Source of the DNA: Lignipirellula cremea
GTDB taxonomy: Bacteria > Planctomycetota > Planctomycetia > Pirellulales > Pirellulaceae
Reading direction: 5' to 3'
Assembly (NCBI RefSeq): GCF_007751035.1
Contig: NZ_CP036433.1
Span: 7,421,001-7,485,000, forward strand
DNA: 64,000 nucleotides
The translations under genes were made by a program, and so were the position numbers. Below, one piece after another: positions 52,906 through 62,944 of this stretch (its first letter is position 1; every line of letters begins with the position of its first letter). The notes below the pieces were generated by a model that did not search any database, had not been told where the DNA came from, and worked only from the letters and a program-made list of their open reading frames with translations.

Positions 52906-54054
52906 TTACGACGCCTGGTACACGACCTCGCCGCCGAGGACGTTGGTGCGAATGTGGAGTGGCTGCGTGGGGTCGGCGTCCTGGTCGAACAGCACGAAGT
53001 CGGCCGGAGCGCCGGGGGTGAAGCGCCCGTAGTCGCAACCGATGTACTCGGCTGGACGACTGGTCGCCATCTCGATCGCCGTTTTCAGATCGACGCCGGC
53101 AAAGTCCATCACCTTGGCGATGTTCACATGGATCGGCAAGGCGGCGCCGGCCAGGTACTCTCGCTGGCCCGCCACGACGGGCTTGCCGTTCTCCAGCACT
53201 TCGACCGCCCCCAGCCCCGTTTTATAATAGCCCGGCGGCAGACCGCCCATGCTGGTGATGTCGCTGACCAGGATGCAGCGCTCCGGCGTTTTGCCGCGGA
53301 CCAGTGACTGCACGACCTCGCGCGGCAGATGATGCCCGTCGACAATCAGGCTGGCGACCAGACGATCCTCGGCCAGCTGATCCCAGATATAATTGGGATG
53401 CCGGCGAATGATCCCATGCGATCCGTTCCCCAGGTGCGTGCTGAGCGTGGCTCCGGCGTCGACCGCCGCCCGAATCTGCTCGCTGTTGGCGCCGGTGTGG
53501 CCGATGGCGATGCGCACGCCGGTCGCCGTCGCCTGGCGAATGAAGTCCGGCGCGTTGTCGTATTCCGGCGAGAGAGTCAACAGGCGGATCTCCCCCTGGG
53601 CCGCCTCCTGCAGTCGCTGGAACTCGTCCCAGTCCGGCGCCCGACAGTGGGCCAGCGGATGCGCCCCGCGGGGACCGTCCTCCGACGAAATATAAGGGCC
53701 TTCGACATGGATGCCAGCCCAGCGCTGCGCCACTTTGGGCGACTCGGCTTTGGCCTGGGCCAGCACGGTCAACGCGTGATGCAGCAAGTCGTAACCGGCC
53801 GTCGTGGTGGTGGGCGACAGTCTGGCGACGCCAAACGGATCGAACGCCGTCATCATTTGTTCGACTTTGGCGACTGTCAGTTCCGGGTCGTTAAACTCGA
53901 GCCCGCCATAGCCGTTGACCTGCAGATCGATAAAACCGGGCGCCAGCCAGGGGGCGGCCGGATCGTCGACCGCAGTCACGGCCTTCACCACTCCCAGTTC
54001 CAGCGTCAGCGCGATCATTTCCTCGGTATCGTAACGGCGGCCTACAAGTTTCAT
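52906..54054 (-). CDS. nagA: N-acetylglucosamine-6-phosphate deacetylase
   Basis: 382 residues. It removes acetate from GlcNAc-6-P in amino-sugar use and cell-wall recycling. WLAPGFIDLQVNGYGGLEF shows Q-x-N in place of HxH, the E. coli-type single-metal site. HVEGPYISSEDGPRGAH contains the metal Glu, and IAIGHTGANSEQIRAAVDAG and TLSTHLGNG carry the His ligands. The catalytic Asp is in LVSDITSMGG. It starts at ATG 54054. No nagB was seen nearby; the GlmU-like gene is 5 kb away. Confidence 0.9.
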   Translation of the reverse strand: MKLVGRRYDTEEMIALTLELGVVKAVTAVDDPAAPWLAPGFIDLQVNGYGGLEFNDPELTVAKVEQMMTAFDPFGVARLSPTTTTAGYDLLHHALTVLAQAKAESPKVAQRWAGIHVEGPYISSEDGPRGAHPLAHCRAPDWDEFQRLQEAAQGEIRLLTLSPEYDNAPDFIRQATATGVRIAIGHTGANSEQIRAAVDAGATLSTHLGNGSHGIIRRHPNYIWDQLAEDRLVASLIVDGHHLPREVVQSLVRGKTPERCILVSDITSMGGLPPGYYKTGLGAVEVLENGKPVVAGQREYLAGAALPIHVNIAKVMDFAGVDLKTAIEMATSRPAEYIGCDYGRFTPGAPADFVLFDQDADPTQPLHIRTNVLGGEVVYQAS

Positions 54055-55007
54055 AGCGAATTCAACATCAGGGCAAGGAAGAAAAAGTCAGCCCTGATAA
54101 AATAGCGGCCCCGACCGCCACCGGCCACCACCGCAAGAGAGAGACAGATGAGGATCTCACCAAGGGACGCTTGTTTTCCTTTGGCCGATCTAGCGCCAGT
54201 GATTCATCAACCCAGCGTCTTAAAATCAGCCGTTCCTGTCACTCGTAAATCTACCGCGCCATTGCTTCCAGAAAACCGCGGCTTTTCGCCATTACCCACG
54301 AAGGACATCCTGAAGTGCAAAAACCCTCCTCACCGTGAGATGAGAAGGGTTTTTATCAGTTGTAAAGCTTGCAAACTAAACTGAACACAAGCCTGGGGAA
54401 TTGCACTTTGCCATTCCCGTTGTTAATAGCAGGGTGGATCCGACATTAATGCCCCTCACTAAGAGAGATTTAACTTAACAGACGCTCGAACGAACGTCGC
54501 CAAACTTGAAAACCTGGAACACACACGATCAACGATTGTAGAAACAAAAGCTAATGCGAAGCGACCGGTTTCCTTTGATCCTGGTTCGGTGGATCAAGCA
54601 TTAGGCCCCTCCATATTGGAAGGTTTCGGAATCGCGACTTAACGAGAAGAGAAGAAGTTGGGGAGTCCGCGAAACCTCCCCTTAAATAAGCCTGGTGGAA
54701 TAGTGCCCTTCCTTTCTTCACCGCAAAGCGGCGACCAAATTGAGGAAGAAAACTCTTGTCAACCAACAATTCAACTATAGCAAAGTCGCCGCTGCAGAGT
54801 CAAACATTTTGTTAAGAAATGAATCGATCTGCGTCCCCCGTCGTCAATTCGGTTCCGGTGGTGATAATTGTAGAAGTTACCCGGCGGCCAGAGCCCTCAC
54901 GGCGCCGCCCGGCCGCTTCCCTGAGGGAAGGTGCGACGCAGTAACTCCGTCGCCACAGCCCTTCGCGGTTCCCGTTACGCATGCCATTAACACGCAATAA
55001 AGCAGCC
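54055..55007. other. Long AT-richer intergenic region
   Basis: No credible gene was seen over about 950 bp. It contains a bidirectional terminator (54319-54354) and a degenerate direct repeat GGTGGATC...CATTA...GCCCCTC at 54433-54458 and 54588-54612. The base composition is less GC-rich than in flanking genes, suggesting a relic or an RNA-coding stretch, but no RNA family was recognised. Confidence 0.5.
54319..54354. terminator. Bidirectional terminator-like hairpin
   Basis: AAAAACCCT-C-CTCA pairs with TGAG-A-AGGGTTTTT around an eight-base loop; A and T runs on the two sides allow termination in either direction. No gene ends immediately upstream, which hints at an unrecognised transcript here. 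Confidence 0.65.
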
Positions 55008-55910
55008 ATGATCGCCTATCTCAACGGCCGCTGGGTCGCCCCGCACGAGATCAACGTCCCGGTCAATGACACCGGTTTTCTCCTGGGAGTCACCGTCGCC
55101 GAACGCTTGCGCACCTTTGGCGGCGAACTTTTCTCGCTTGACGAGCACTTTGAACGCCTCGCCCGTTCGCTGGCGATCGTCGGGGTAGAACCGCCCGAAG
55201 GCCTGGCGAACCTGCAGCAGGCGACGATCGAACTAACGGCCCGCAATCACGCGCTGCTTTCGCCCGGGGACGACCTGGGAGTGACTGTCTTTGTCACTCC
55301 GGGTCCGTACGACCATAAGCCGGAGAGCAAGCCGCGAACTTGCATTCATTCTTCCCCGTTGCCGTTCGCCGACTGGGCCGGTCTGTACGCCGCGGGTCAA
55401 CCGCTGCGGACCGTCGCCACGCAACAGATCCCCGCTGCGTGCTGGCCGCCCGAGCTCAAATGCCGCAGCCGCATGCACTACTACCTGGCCGATCACGAAG
55501 CGGCCGCGATGGAACGGGGCGCGCGGGCCGTACTGCTCGACCAGAACGCGCTGGCGACCGAAGCCTCCACGGCGAACCTGGTGGCTTACCGGACCGAGGA
55601 AGGCCTCATCTCCCCGCCGACGGAAAAGATCCTGCCGGGCATCAGCGTGAAAACGCTCTTCGATCTGGCGGCGGAGCTCGACATCCGCGTGGTGCATCGC
55701 GACCTGACCGTCGCCGATCTGGAAACGTCCGATGAACTCTACCTGACCAGCACCTCGCCCTGCCTGTTGCCCGTCCCACGCATTAACGGCCGCCAGCTAG
55801 GCGACGGCCAGCCGGGCCCCGTCTACCAGCGACTCATCAGCGCCTGGAGCGCCAAAGTCGGCCTCAACATCGTCGAGCAAGCGCAACAGTATCAGCGAAG
55901 AGGGGAATAA
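55008..55910 (+). CDS. Class IV aminotransferase (branched-chain/D-amino acid/ADC lyase group)
   Basis: 300 residues from ATG 55008 (MIAYLNGRWVAPHEINVPV). The fold-type IV PLP Lys is in PELKCRSRMHYYLADHEA. DTGFLLGVTVAERLRTFGG and DEHFERLARS are at the N-terminal side; ALATEASTANLVAY and KILPGISVKTLFDLA complete the site. SDELYLTSTSPCLLPV is near the C-terminus. Members include branched-chain aminotransferase, D-alanine aminotransferase and aminodeoxychorismate lyase; sequence alone does not decide which this is. Confidence 0.88.
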   Translation: MIAYLNGRWVAPHEINVPVNDTGFLLGVTVAERLRTFGGELFSLDEHFERLARSLAIVGVEPPEGLANLQQATIELTARNHALLSPGDDLGVTVFVTPGPYDHKPESKPRTCIHSSPLPFADWAGLYAAGQPLRTVATQQIPAACWPPELKCRSRMHYYLADHEAAAMERGARAVLLDQNALATEASTANLVAYRTEEGLISPPTEKILPGISVKTLFDLAAELDIRVVHRDLTVADLETSDELYLTSTSPCLLPVPRINGRQLGDGQPGPVYQRLISAWSAKVGLNIVEQAQQYQRRGE

Positions 55911-55946
55911 GCAGTTAGCAGGAAGATCAAAGCTAATCGCTAACAG

Positions 55947-56519
55947 CTACTCCTCCCCCAGGTCCGCGCGGCCCATGACGTCGTAGATGGGCCCGCGGCG
56001 TTCAAGGAAGCTGGAGATCATGACGATCTCGGCGACCTGCATGGCGGCGGCGCTGAAGTCGGCGTTAGCTTCCAGCAGTTCGGCCAGGGCTTCCATCGAC
56101 TTCCCCCCGCGGACCCGTCCCAGGGTGATGTGGGGACGGAACTTTTTCCGGTCGGTATATATGCCGATCTTGTCCAGCTCCATGCCGACCGCGCGCTGCA
56201 GTTCAATCAGCTCCTCGGAGCCTTCTTCGACGCCCAGCCAGATCGTGCGGGGGCGATCGTTCCGCGGGAACGCGCCGGCTCCGCGCACGACCATATCAAA
56301 CGCCGGCATCGCCCCCGCCGCCCGAGCCATCGCTTCGCAAACGGCGGGAATCGCCACGCTCGGAACGTCGCCCAGAAAGTTGAGCGTAATGTGCATCTGC
56401 TCGTCTTCGACCCAGCGCACTTCCGCCCCCGCCTTGCGCAAACGATCGCTCAGCTTGAGCGCCGTTGACTTGATCTCAGGCGTCAGTTCCAACGCGATAA
56501 ACGAACGAATAGCGTCCAT
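55947..56519 (-). CDS. thpR: RNA 2',3'-cyclic phosphodiesterase
   Basis: 190 residues, 2H phosphoesterase family (ThpR/LigT). The two catalytic HxTx motifs are HITLNFLGD and HITLGRVRG. It opens MDAIRSFIALELTPEIKS as in the family. It opens 2',3'-cyclic ends of RNA and can join tRNA halves in vitro. It faces the aminotransferase gene convergently. Confidence 0.93.
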   Translation of the reverse strand: MDAIRSFIALELTPEIKSTALKLSDRLRKAGAEVRWVEDEQMHITLNFLGDVPSVAIPAVCEAMARAAGAMPAFDMVVRGAGAFPRNDRPRTIWLGVEEGSEELIELQRAVGMELDKIGIYTDRKKFRPHITLGRVRGGKSMEALAELLEANADFSAAAMQVAEIVMISSFLERRGPIYDVMGRADLGEE

Positions 56520-56602
56520 GAAAGTAAGGAGTCCCTGAAAATGGTTGCGCTGGGCGAGCAGTTCCTGGCCAGGGCCATCGACGTAGCCCTGGGAATCGCC
56601 GG

Positions 56603-57505
56603 TTAGAACGAAAGCATTTTGCGATACTCTTCCAAACGCCGATCCAGGTCGGCCCGTTCGATGCCTTTCATGCGGTCCAGGCTGAAGTCTTCCACGTTGA
56701 AGCTGGCGACCAGCGTGCCGTAGGCCATTGCTTCTTTCAGGGTGCTGGAGTCGAAGTTATTCTTCTCGGCCAGGTAGCCCATCATGCCGCCCGCGAAACT
56801 GTCGCCGGCGCCGGTCGGATCGACGACGTCTTCGGTCGGATAGGCCGGCATCACGTACGTTTCATGTTCCGAGAAGAACATGGCGCCGTGCTCCCCTTTT
56901 TTCACCACGACGAAACGCGGGCCCATTTCCCGCACGCGGTGCCCGGCTTTGACCAGGTTCTCTTCGCCGGTGAGCAGCTTGGCTTCGCTGTCGTTCAAAA
57001 CCAGGCCGTCGATCCGCTGGAGCAGGGCCATGAGTTCGTCGCGGGTTTCGCGAATCCACAGGTCCATGGTGTCAGCCACCACCAGCCGCGGCCCCCGTAC
57101 CTGGTCGAGCACTTTCATCTGCACGCCGGGCGAACCATTCGCCAGGAACACAAACGGACTGCGCTGGAAATCTTCCGGCAGGACAGGATCAAATTCGCCG
57201 AACACGTTCAGATGCACCTCAAGCGTATCGCGGTCGTTCATGTTGGCATGGTACTTGCCCGTCCAGCGGAACGTTTTTTTACCGGCGATTACCTGCAGCC
57301 CCGAAGTATCGACTTTGCGATTCTGCAGAAACTTCGTGTGCTCTTCCGGCCAGTCGTCGCCGACGACCCCGACCAGGCGCACGCCGGTGAAGTAACTGGC
57401 GGCGTACGAGAAGTACACGGCCGAACCTCCCAGCACGTCATCACGACGGGCGGTGGGCGTTTCGACACTATCAAACGCAACGGAACCTACGACAAGCAGC
57501 GACAT
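56603..57505 (-). CDS. PfkB-family carbohydrate kinase
   Basis: 300 residues. N-terminal SVAFDSVETP and the GGSAVYFSYAASYFT substrate lid; C-terminal PfkB signature DVVDPTGAGDSFAGGMMGYL with the catalytic Asp. GGGAG lies upstream of ATG 57505. It phosphorylates a sugar or nucleoside. The sequence is of the PfkB type often annotated as adenosine or sugar kinase in planctomycetes; the substrate is not evident. Confidence 0.92.
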   Translation of the reverse strand: MSLLVVGSVAFDSVETPTARRDDVLGGSAVYFSYAASYFTGVRLVGVVGDDWPEEHTKFLQNRKVDTSGLQVIAGKKTFRWTGKYHANMNDRDTLEVHLNVFGEFDPVLPEDFQRSPFVFLANGSPGVQMKVLDQVRGPRLVVADTMDLWIRETRDELMALLQRIDGLVLNDSEAKLLTGEENLVKAGHRVREMGPRFVVVKKGEHGAMFFSEHETYVMPAYPTEDVVDPTGAGDSFAGGMMGYLAEKNNFDSSTLKEAMAYGTLVASFNVEDFSLDRMKGIERADLDRRLEEYRKMLSF

Positions 57506-57667
57506 CGGTTTTCCATTCTCCCAGAGTTAATACGGTTCGCTGCATTATCGGGGAAAAGGGTCCCGCCGCAAGCAGTCTGCGGCTGGCGATTGGCGGCGGC
57601 CCCCCTGGCCAGGTTAGAATCGCTCCGTCGCCCAATGGTTTGCCGGTTCTCCGCTTGAGGTATGCAG

Positions 57668-59269
57668 ATGGGTCCTTTGGAATTTAACCGCCGCCATTTC
57701 CTGGGCGGAGCGCTCGCAGCAGCCGCCGTATCGACGGCTCCGGCCCGCTCCGCTTTGACCGCGGGCGCCGACCAGGAACGTCTGCAGTTGTTCTGGGGCG
57801 ATCTGCACAACCACAATGCGGTCGGCTATGCGGTGGGATCGCTGGAGCGTTCGATCGAGGTGGCGCAGGAGCATCTCGATTTTTTCGCCTTTACCGGCCA
57901 TGCTTCCTGGCACGACATGCCCAACATGCCGGGGGACCGGCATTTGAAGTGGGTCCGCGGTTTCGAAGCGCACTCCAAGCACTGGGAGAAAACCCGGCGG
58001 CTGATCCAGGACGCCAACAGCGAGAACTTCGTCGCGCTGCTGGGTTACGAATGGCACTCCAGCCATTTTGGCGACTATTGCATGATCTTTCCCGACGACC
58101 AGCCGGAGCTGTACCTGCCGGACCATGCCGACAAACTGCTCGACTTCGCCGAGGCCCAGAAGGCCTTCGCGATTCCGCATCACCTGGGCTACAAGAGCGG
58201 CTGGCGCGGCGCCAACTTTGACCACTTCCGCGCCAGCGTCACCCCGGTGGTCGAAATTTTCAGCGAGCACGGCTGCTGCGAAAGCGACCGCGCTCCGTTC
58301 CCGATGATCCGCCACAGCAACGGCGGCCGGTCAACCGGGAACACCGTGGCGCCCCAGCTGCAGCAAGGCCGGCGGTTTGGCTTTGTCGCCAGCAGCGATA
58401 ACCATCGCGGGTATCCGGGCGCACATGGCGAAGGAGTGCTGGGCGTCTGGGCGCGGGACCTCAGCCAGGAGTCGCTGTTTGACGCCATCCGTTCCCGTCG
58501 CACATACGCCGCGACCGGGGACCGCATCGCCCTGGAAGTCGCTCTGAACGAGCAACCGATGGGCTCGGAAACGGCTGCCGTCGCCGATCGCCAGATCGAC
58601 GTCCGGGTCGACGCACAGGACTCCCTGCAGCTGGTCGAACTGATCCGCAACGGCAAGGTGATTCAGCGCCACTTCCCGGAAGACCACACGGAACCCGGCG
58701 TGCAACTGCCCGGCAAAGCGAAGTGCCGCATCCATTACGGCTGGGGTCCCTGGGCGGCGCTTGGCCTGGGCCGCACCTGCCCCTGGGAGATGCAGATCAA
58801 AATCACCGGCGGCCGGTTCCACCATGTGTCCCCCTGCTTCCAGTCGGGACCGTACGAAGAACAGATGCGCGATCGGCTGGAGGTTATCTCCGACACGGAG
58901 ATTCGGCTGCGGTCGTTCACCAGCCGCATCCAGTGCTATGGCGAAGACCCGACCAAAGCCCTGGTGCTGGAACTGGAAGGCGCGCCCGACGCCGTGTTGA
59001 CGCTGACGCTCAAGCAGCCGGCACAGCAGGTCGTGCAGGCCCGGCTGGGCGATCTGGCGGTGGAGAACGTGGTCGAGTTCACCGGCGTGTTCACCAGCGA
59101 GAGCCTGATCATCAACCGGCTGGTCAGCCCCGGCGAATACTCCGCCAAGATCCGCTGGCACGATCGCCGCGATCCCAGCCAGGGGGCCGACTGGTATTAC
59201 GTGCGAGCCACGCAGCACAATGGCCAAATGGCCTGGTCCAGCCCGATCTGGGTCGAAGGGACAACGTAG
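57668..59269 (+). CDS. Tat-exported DUF3604/PHP-like protein
   Basis: 533 residues from ATG 57668, because GAGG sits 8 bases before it; an ATG two codons earlier is too close to that site. The twin-arginine signal is NRRHFLGGALAAAAVSTAPA. Next, LFWGDLHNHNAVGYAVGS resembles the PHP metal motif (DLHxH), with further His residues in FFAFTGHASWH, AIPHHLGYKSG and FVASSDNHRGYPGAHG, as in DUF3604. A beta-rich C-terminal half (QIDVRVDAQDSLQLVELIRN) follows. Probably a periplasmic metallo-hydrolase, possibly acting on phosphoesters; not demonstrated. Confidence 0.82.
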   Translation: MGPLEFNRRHFLGGALAAAAVSTAPARSALTAGADQERLQLFWGDLHNHNAVGYAVGSLERSIEVAQEHLDFFAFTGHASWHDMPNMPGDRHLKWVRGFEAHSKHWEKTRRLIQDANSENFVALLGYEWHSSHFGDYCMIFPDDQPELYLPDHADKLLDFAEAQKAFAIPHHLGYKSGWRGANFDHFRASVTPVVEIFSEHGCCESDRAPFPMIRHSNGGRSTGNTVAPQLQQGRRFGFVASSDNHRGYPGAHGEGVLGVWARDLSQESLFDAIRSRRTYAATGDRIALEVALNEQPMGSETAAVADRQIDVRVDAQDSLQLVELIRNGKVIQRHFPEDHTEPGVQLPGKAKCRIHYGWGPWAALGLGRTCPWEMQIKITGGRFHHVSPCFQSGPYEEQMRDRLEVISDTEIRLRSFTSRIQCYGEDPTKALVLELEGAPDAVLTLTLKQPAQQVVQARLGDLAVENVVEFTGVFTSESLIINRLVSPGEYSAKIRWHDRRDPSQGADWYYVRATQHNGQMAWSSPIWVEGTT

Positions 59270-59497
59270 AAAGGCAAGCCGATTCACCCGGCACGATGGG
59301 CACTCATGACGCGCCCCGTCTGCAGGTTGGGCGCTCCTGCCCGACTAGTTCGAGGGGTGCATCGCCGAAACAGTCGGACGACTGTCGTGCGTCGCTCGTT
59401 TACCTGCCATCCCAACTCCGTTTCGGGCCGGCAATCGTGAACGGGCAGGAGTTTCTACAGCAGACATTGCGAGTTGTTTGGACGGTGCAGCGGAGCT

Positions 59498-60634
59498 TTA
59501 CGCCAGCTGATGCAGCGTGGGAGCAGCCTGGTCGCGACGGTCGTTGGCTTCCAGGGCCGCCTGCTCTTGTGCTTCGCCGATCAGGCGGTAGTGCACATCG
59601 CGCTGGCGGGGCGTATAACCCAGCTCGCTGATGGCGTCGCGGATCTGCCGCAGGGTCAAATAGTGCACCGTGCCGGCTTCGGCGACGACGTTTTCTTCGA
59701 GCATCAGGCTGCCCATGTCGTTCGCCCCGAAGAGCAGCGCCAGCTGGCCGATCTTCAGCCCTTGCGTGACCCAGCTGGATTGGATGCTGGGGACATTATC
59801 CAGGTACAGCCGGGCGATCGCCTGCGTTTTGAGATATTCAAACGAGCCGGCCGGTACGACATGCGCCATGTCGGTGTTGTCGGGCTGGAAGGTCCAGCAG
59901 ATAAAGGCGGTGAAGCCGCCCGTTTCGTCCTGCAGCTGACGGACGCGTTCGAGGTGTTCGATCCGCTCGGCGAGCGTTTCGACATGGCCGAACATCATGG
60001 TGGCCGTGCTGCGTCCGCCCAGTTCGTGCCAGACGCGCATCACATTCAGCCAGTCGTCGGTCATCACCTTGCCGCGGGTAATCTCGCGTCGCACGCGGTC
60101 GACAAGGATCTCGGCCCCGCCGCCCGGAATGCTGCCCAGGCCGGCCTCGCGCAGGCGGATAAGGACTTCACGAATGGGCAGTTTAAAGACCTTGGTGAAG
60201 TGATGCAGTTCCGGCGGGCTGAAGCCGTGGACGTTCACCTGCGGGAAGCGAGACTTGATATCGTGCAGCAACTGCACATACCAGTCGAGGTCGTAGTCGG
60301 GATGCAGGCCGCCTTGCATGAGAATCTGGTCGCCGCCCAGGGCGACCGTTTCTTCGATCTTGGCCAGCAGCTCCTCACGCGGGAGTACCCAGCCGGTGGG
60401 ATCTTTGGGGCTGCGGTAAAAGGCGCAAAAGTGGCAGACCGCCGTACAGATGTTGGTGTAGTTGATGTTGCGATCGATGTTGTACGTACGGATTGGCCCC
60501 GGGTGCAGGCGCCGGGTCACGGCGTCGGCGGCCTGGCCAATGGCGGTCAGGTCGTGCGACTGGAGCAACTGCAGGCCTTCGTCGGGGGTCAGCCGTTCGC
60601 CGGCGACCGCCTTTTCAAGAAGTTTGGCAACCAT
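59498..60634 (-). CDS. mqnC: Cyclic dehypoxanthine futalosine synthase
   Basis: 378 residues. Radical-SAM enzyme of the futalosine menaquinone pathway. The cluster motif is TNICTAVCHFCAFYR (CxxxCxxC), followed by LMQGGLHPDYDLDWYVQLL, GFSPPELHHF, GLGSIPGGGAEILVDRVR, and a late SLMLEENVVAEAG. These separate MqnC from MqnE. The start overlaps the mqnA end by 20 bases, so the two are translationally coupled. Confidence 0.95.
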   Translation of the reverse strand: MVAKLLEKAVAGERLTPDEGLQLLQSHDLTAIGQAADAVTRRLHPGPIRTYNIDRNINYTNICTAVCHFCAFYRSPKDPTGWVLPREELLAKIEETVALGGDQILMQGGLHPDYDLDWYVQLLHDIKSRFPQVNVHGFSPPELHHFTKVFKLPIREVLIRLREAGLGSIPGGGAEILVDRVRREITRGKVMTDDWLNVMRVWHELGGRSTATMMFGHVETLAERIEHLERVRQLQDETGGFTAFICWTFQPDNTDMAHVVPAGSFEYLKTQAIARLYLDNVPSIQSSWVTQGLKIGQLALLFGANDMGSLMLEENVVAEAGTVHYLTLRQIRDAISELGYTPRQRDVHYRLIGEAQEQAALEANDRRDQAAPTLHQLA

Positions 60635-61421
60635 AAAACCGCAAATCCAATCCTTCAGGAGCCAGCCCCAGTCGGGCGGCGTGCTGATAGTACAGTTCGA
60701 GCCCTTGCTGTTCGCGCGGGCCTAAATAGAAATACAAGTTATCGCGCAGATAGGTCAGACAGCGCTGCTCGGTCAGGCCGGCCGGCCCCGCTTCACGCCG
60801 GGCGATCTCTTCCAGATGGGCGACGCCGGCGTTTCGTGCTTCGCCCAGGGCCGCTTCAATGGCCCCGCAATCGACGCCCGCCCTGGCGGTCCACATGGCG
60901 AAGACAAACGGCAGCCCCGACCATTCCCGCCAGGTCTCTCCCAGATCCCACGTTTCGACAAATTCTTCCTTGGCGGGCGGCATGGCGCGATCACCAATTA
61001 ACAACACGCCGTCGGCCTGCGTATCTTCCAGACCGGAGCCGATCGGCAGGCGTTCACGCTTCGGCCGTACGCCGAATTTCTCTTCGAGCAGAATCCGCAC
61101 CAGGGCCGCGCTGGTACGGGAGCCTTCGTCGAGCGCCAGCGTACGCAGTTCACGGGCCGGACGGCGGCAGAGCAGTTTCACACTCAGCACGGGACCGCGA
61201 CAGCCGATGCACGCATCGGACACGATCGTATAGCTGGGATCCTGGAACGCCTCGATCGACGGGATCAGGGCCACGTCCAGATCGCCTGCCGCCAGGCGGT
61301 CGGCCAGCCGGCTGGGCAAATCAAACACAATGTCGGCTTGCGGCGCACGCTCGGCCAGACCATACACCAGCGGTTTGGTGTTGAGATACGATACGGCTCC
61401 GATGCGTAGCGCTGCGGTCAT
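60615..61421 (-). CDS. mqnA: Chorismate dehydratase
   Basis: 268 residues from ATG 61421, with GAGAGGA 5 bases upstream; the frame from 61529 adds 36 residues. It converts chorismate to 3-enolpyruvyl-benzoate, the first step of the futalosine route. LRIGAVSYLNTKPLVYGL, DVALIPSIEAFQ, and GVLLIGDRAMPP, then FVFAMWTARAGV, match the periplasmic-binding-protein-like MqnA fold. It is upstream of mqnC. The pair shows that menaquinone is made by the futalosine route here. Confidence 0.95.
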   Translation of the reverse strand: MTAALRIGAVSYLNTKPLVYGLAERAPQADIVFDLPSRLADRLAAGDLDVALIPSIEAFQDPSYTIVSDACIGCRGPVLSVKLLCRRPARELRTLALDEGSRTSAALVRILLEEKFGVRPKRERLPIGSGLEDTQADGVLLIGDRAMPPAKEEFVETWDLGETWREWSGLPFVFAMWTARAGVDCGAIEAALGEARNAGVAHLEEIARREAGPAGLTEQRCLTYLRDNLYFYLGPREQQGLELYYQHAARLGLAPEGLDLRFYGCQTS

Positions 61422-61638
61422 GGGTTTCCTCTCGATAATCGCGTGGGGCCGATTATAAAAGCAACCACCGGCGCAGAACAGGCGGCCACCTTTGTCTCCC
61501 CCTTCTCTGACCGTAGCCACAGGACGCAATTAACCGACAGCAGCAGAAGACCGAGACCGAGCAGGCCGTGCAAATCACCAACAATCGGGCAACGGCGCGA
61601 CGACCCGGGAGCACGCAGGCTCAACGTTCCAGCAAAAT

Positions 61639-62238
61639 TCAGGCGGCGTCGTGCTGGGCGGCAGCGAGAGAAGACCGGATCCGCGACTTAGAGTGGCGGG
61701 TGCGGGCCGCCGCGGTAGGGCGGGTGAGAGCCCCCCATTTTTGCATCCGATAGCGACACACGGCAAAATACACCGCGTAGTACGTCGGCACGGCCAGTCC
61801 CGTCGCCACGATCAGACTCCCCAGCCACAGCGGTCCGGCAATATGCCAGAACTGGGCCCAGTAGAATCCCATCGCGGCGCCAAAACCGACAGGCGGATGC
61901 CGCAGGGCTTCCCACCAGGCGGCGTCGACGGGTTCTCCGCCCAGGGCGCAGCGGCCTAACCAGTAACAGCCATAAAAGATTGGCAGCATGGTGGCCGGGT
62001 TGGAAATCCACACAATCGGCAGGCCGACTGCTTTATTTGCCCCAAACAGCCAGGCAAAGCAGACAACCAGCAGCATCTGGATGCCCACGGTCGGCGTAAA
62101 CGTCACAAACATCGCCAGCGCCACGCCCAAAGCCAGCCGATGCGGCGGGTCGTCAGCGTGAAGCACCTGAAAAACCACGAAGTCGCGTAGCCGGCGGCGC
62201 CAGGAACGACGTTCTTTACGTGGAGCGGGTTGCGACAT
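61639..62238 (-). CDS. DUF2062 membrane protein
   Basis: 199 residues from ATG 62238 (MSQPAPRKERRSWRRRLRDF). The longer frame from 62430 adds 64 unlikely residues. A basic N-terminus is followed by the DUF2062 core HRLALGVALAMFVTFTPTVG, LPIVWISNPATMLPIFYGCY, and a final span LWLGSLIVATGLAVPTYYAV. Three or four membrane helices. The family is linked loosely to glycan-modifying genes; function unknown. No clear Shine-Dalgarno. Confidence 0.85.
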   Translation of the reverse strand: MSQPAPRKERRSWRRRLRDFVVFQVLHADDPPHRLALGVALAMFVTFTPTVGIQMLLVVCFAWLFGANKAVGLPIVWISNPATMLPIFYGCYWLGRCALGGEPVDAAWWEALRHPPVGFGAAMGFYWAQFWHIAGPLWLGSLIVATGLAVPTYYAVYFAVCRYRMQKWGALTRPTAAARTRHSKSRIRSSLAAAQHDAA

Positions 62239-62497
62239 AGTGGAGGAACAATACCAGCGGCATGGCGAGTAAGACAAGATCAGGCTGCAAAAACTGCGGG
62301 ACAGTTTATTCCTTCGGTAAGGATACTCCCACAGCTTGCGGGAATCGAGCGGTAGTTGATCGTCTGCGCGCGTCGAGGTGGGGATTCTGGCGATCGTGTC
62401 GAGCGGACCCGAATCGCCGACTTTTTGCAATTCTACCGCCTTTTTCGGCGAACCACTACCGGTTTGCGGTCTCTGCTTCTATCTTAGGATAATATAG

Positions 62498-62895
<398 letters not shown>

Positions 62896-62944
62896 TTTTT
62901 TCTTCCCTTTCGTGGACCTGCGGCCTGGTCCACGACGTTTCGGG

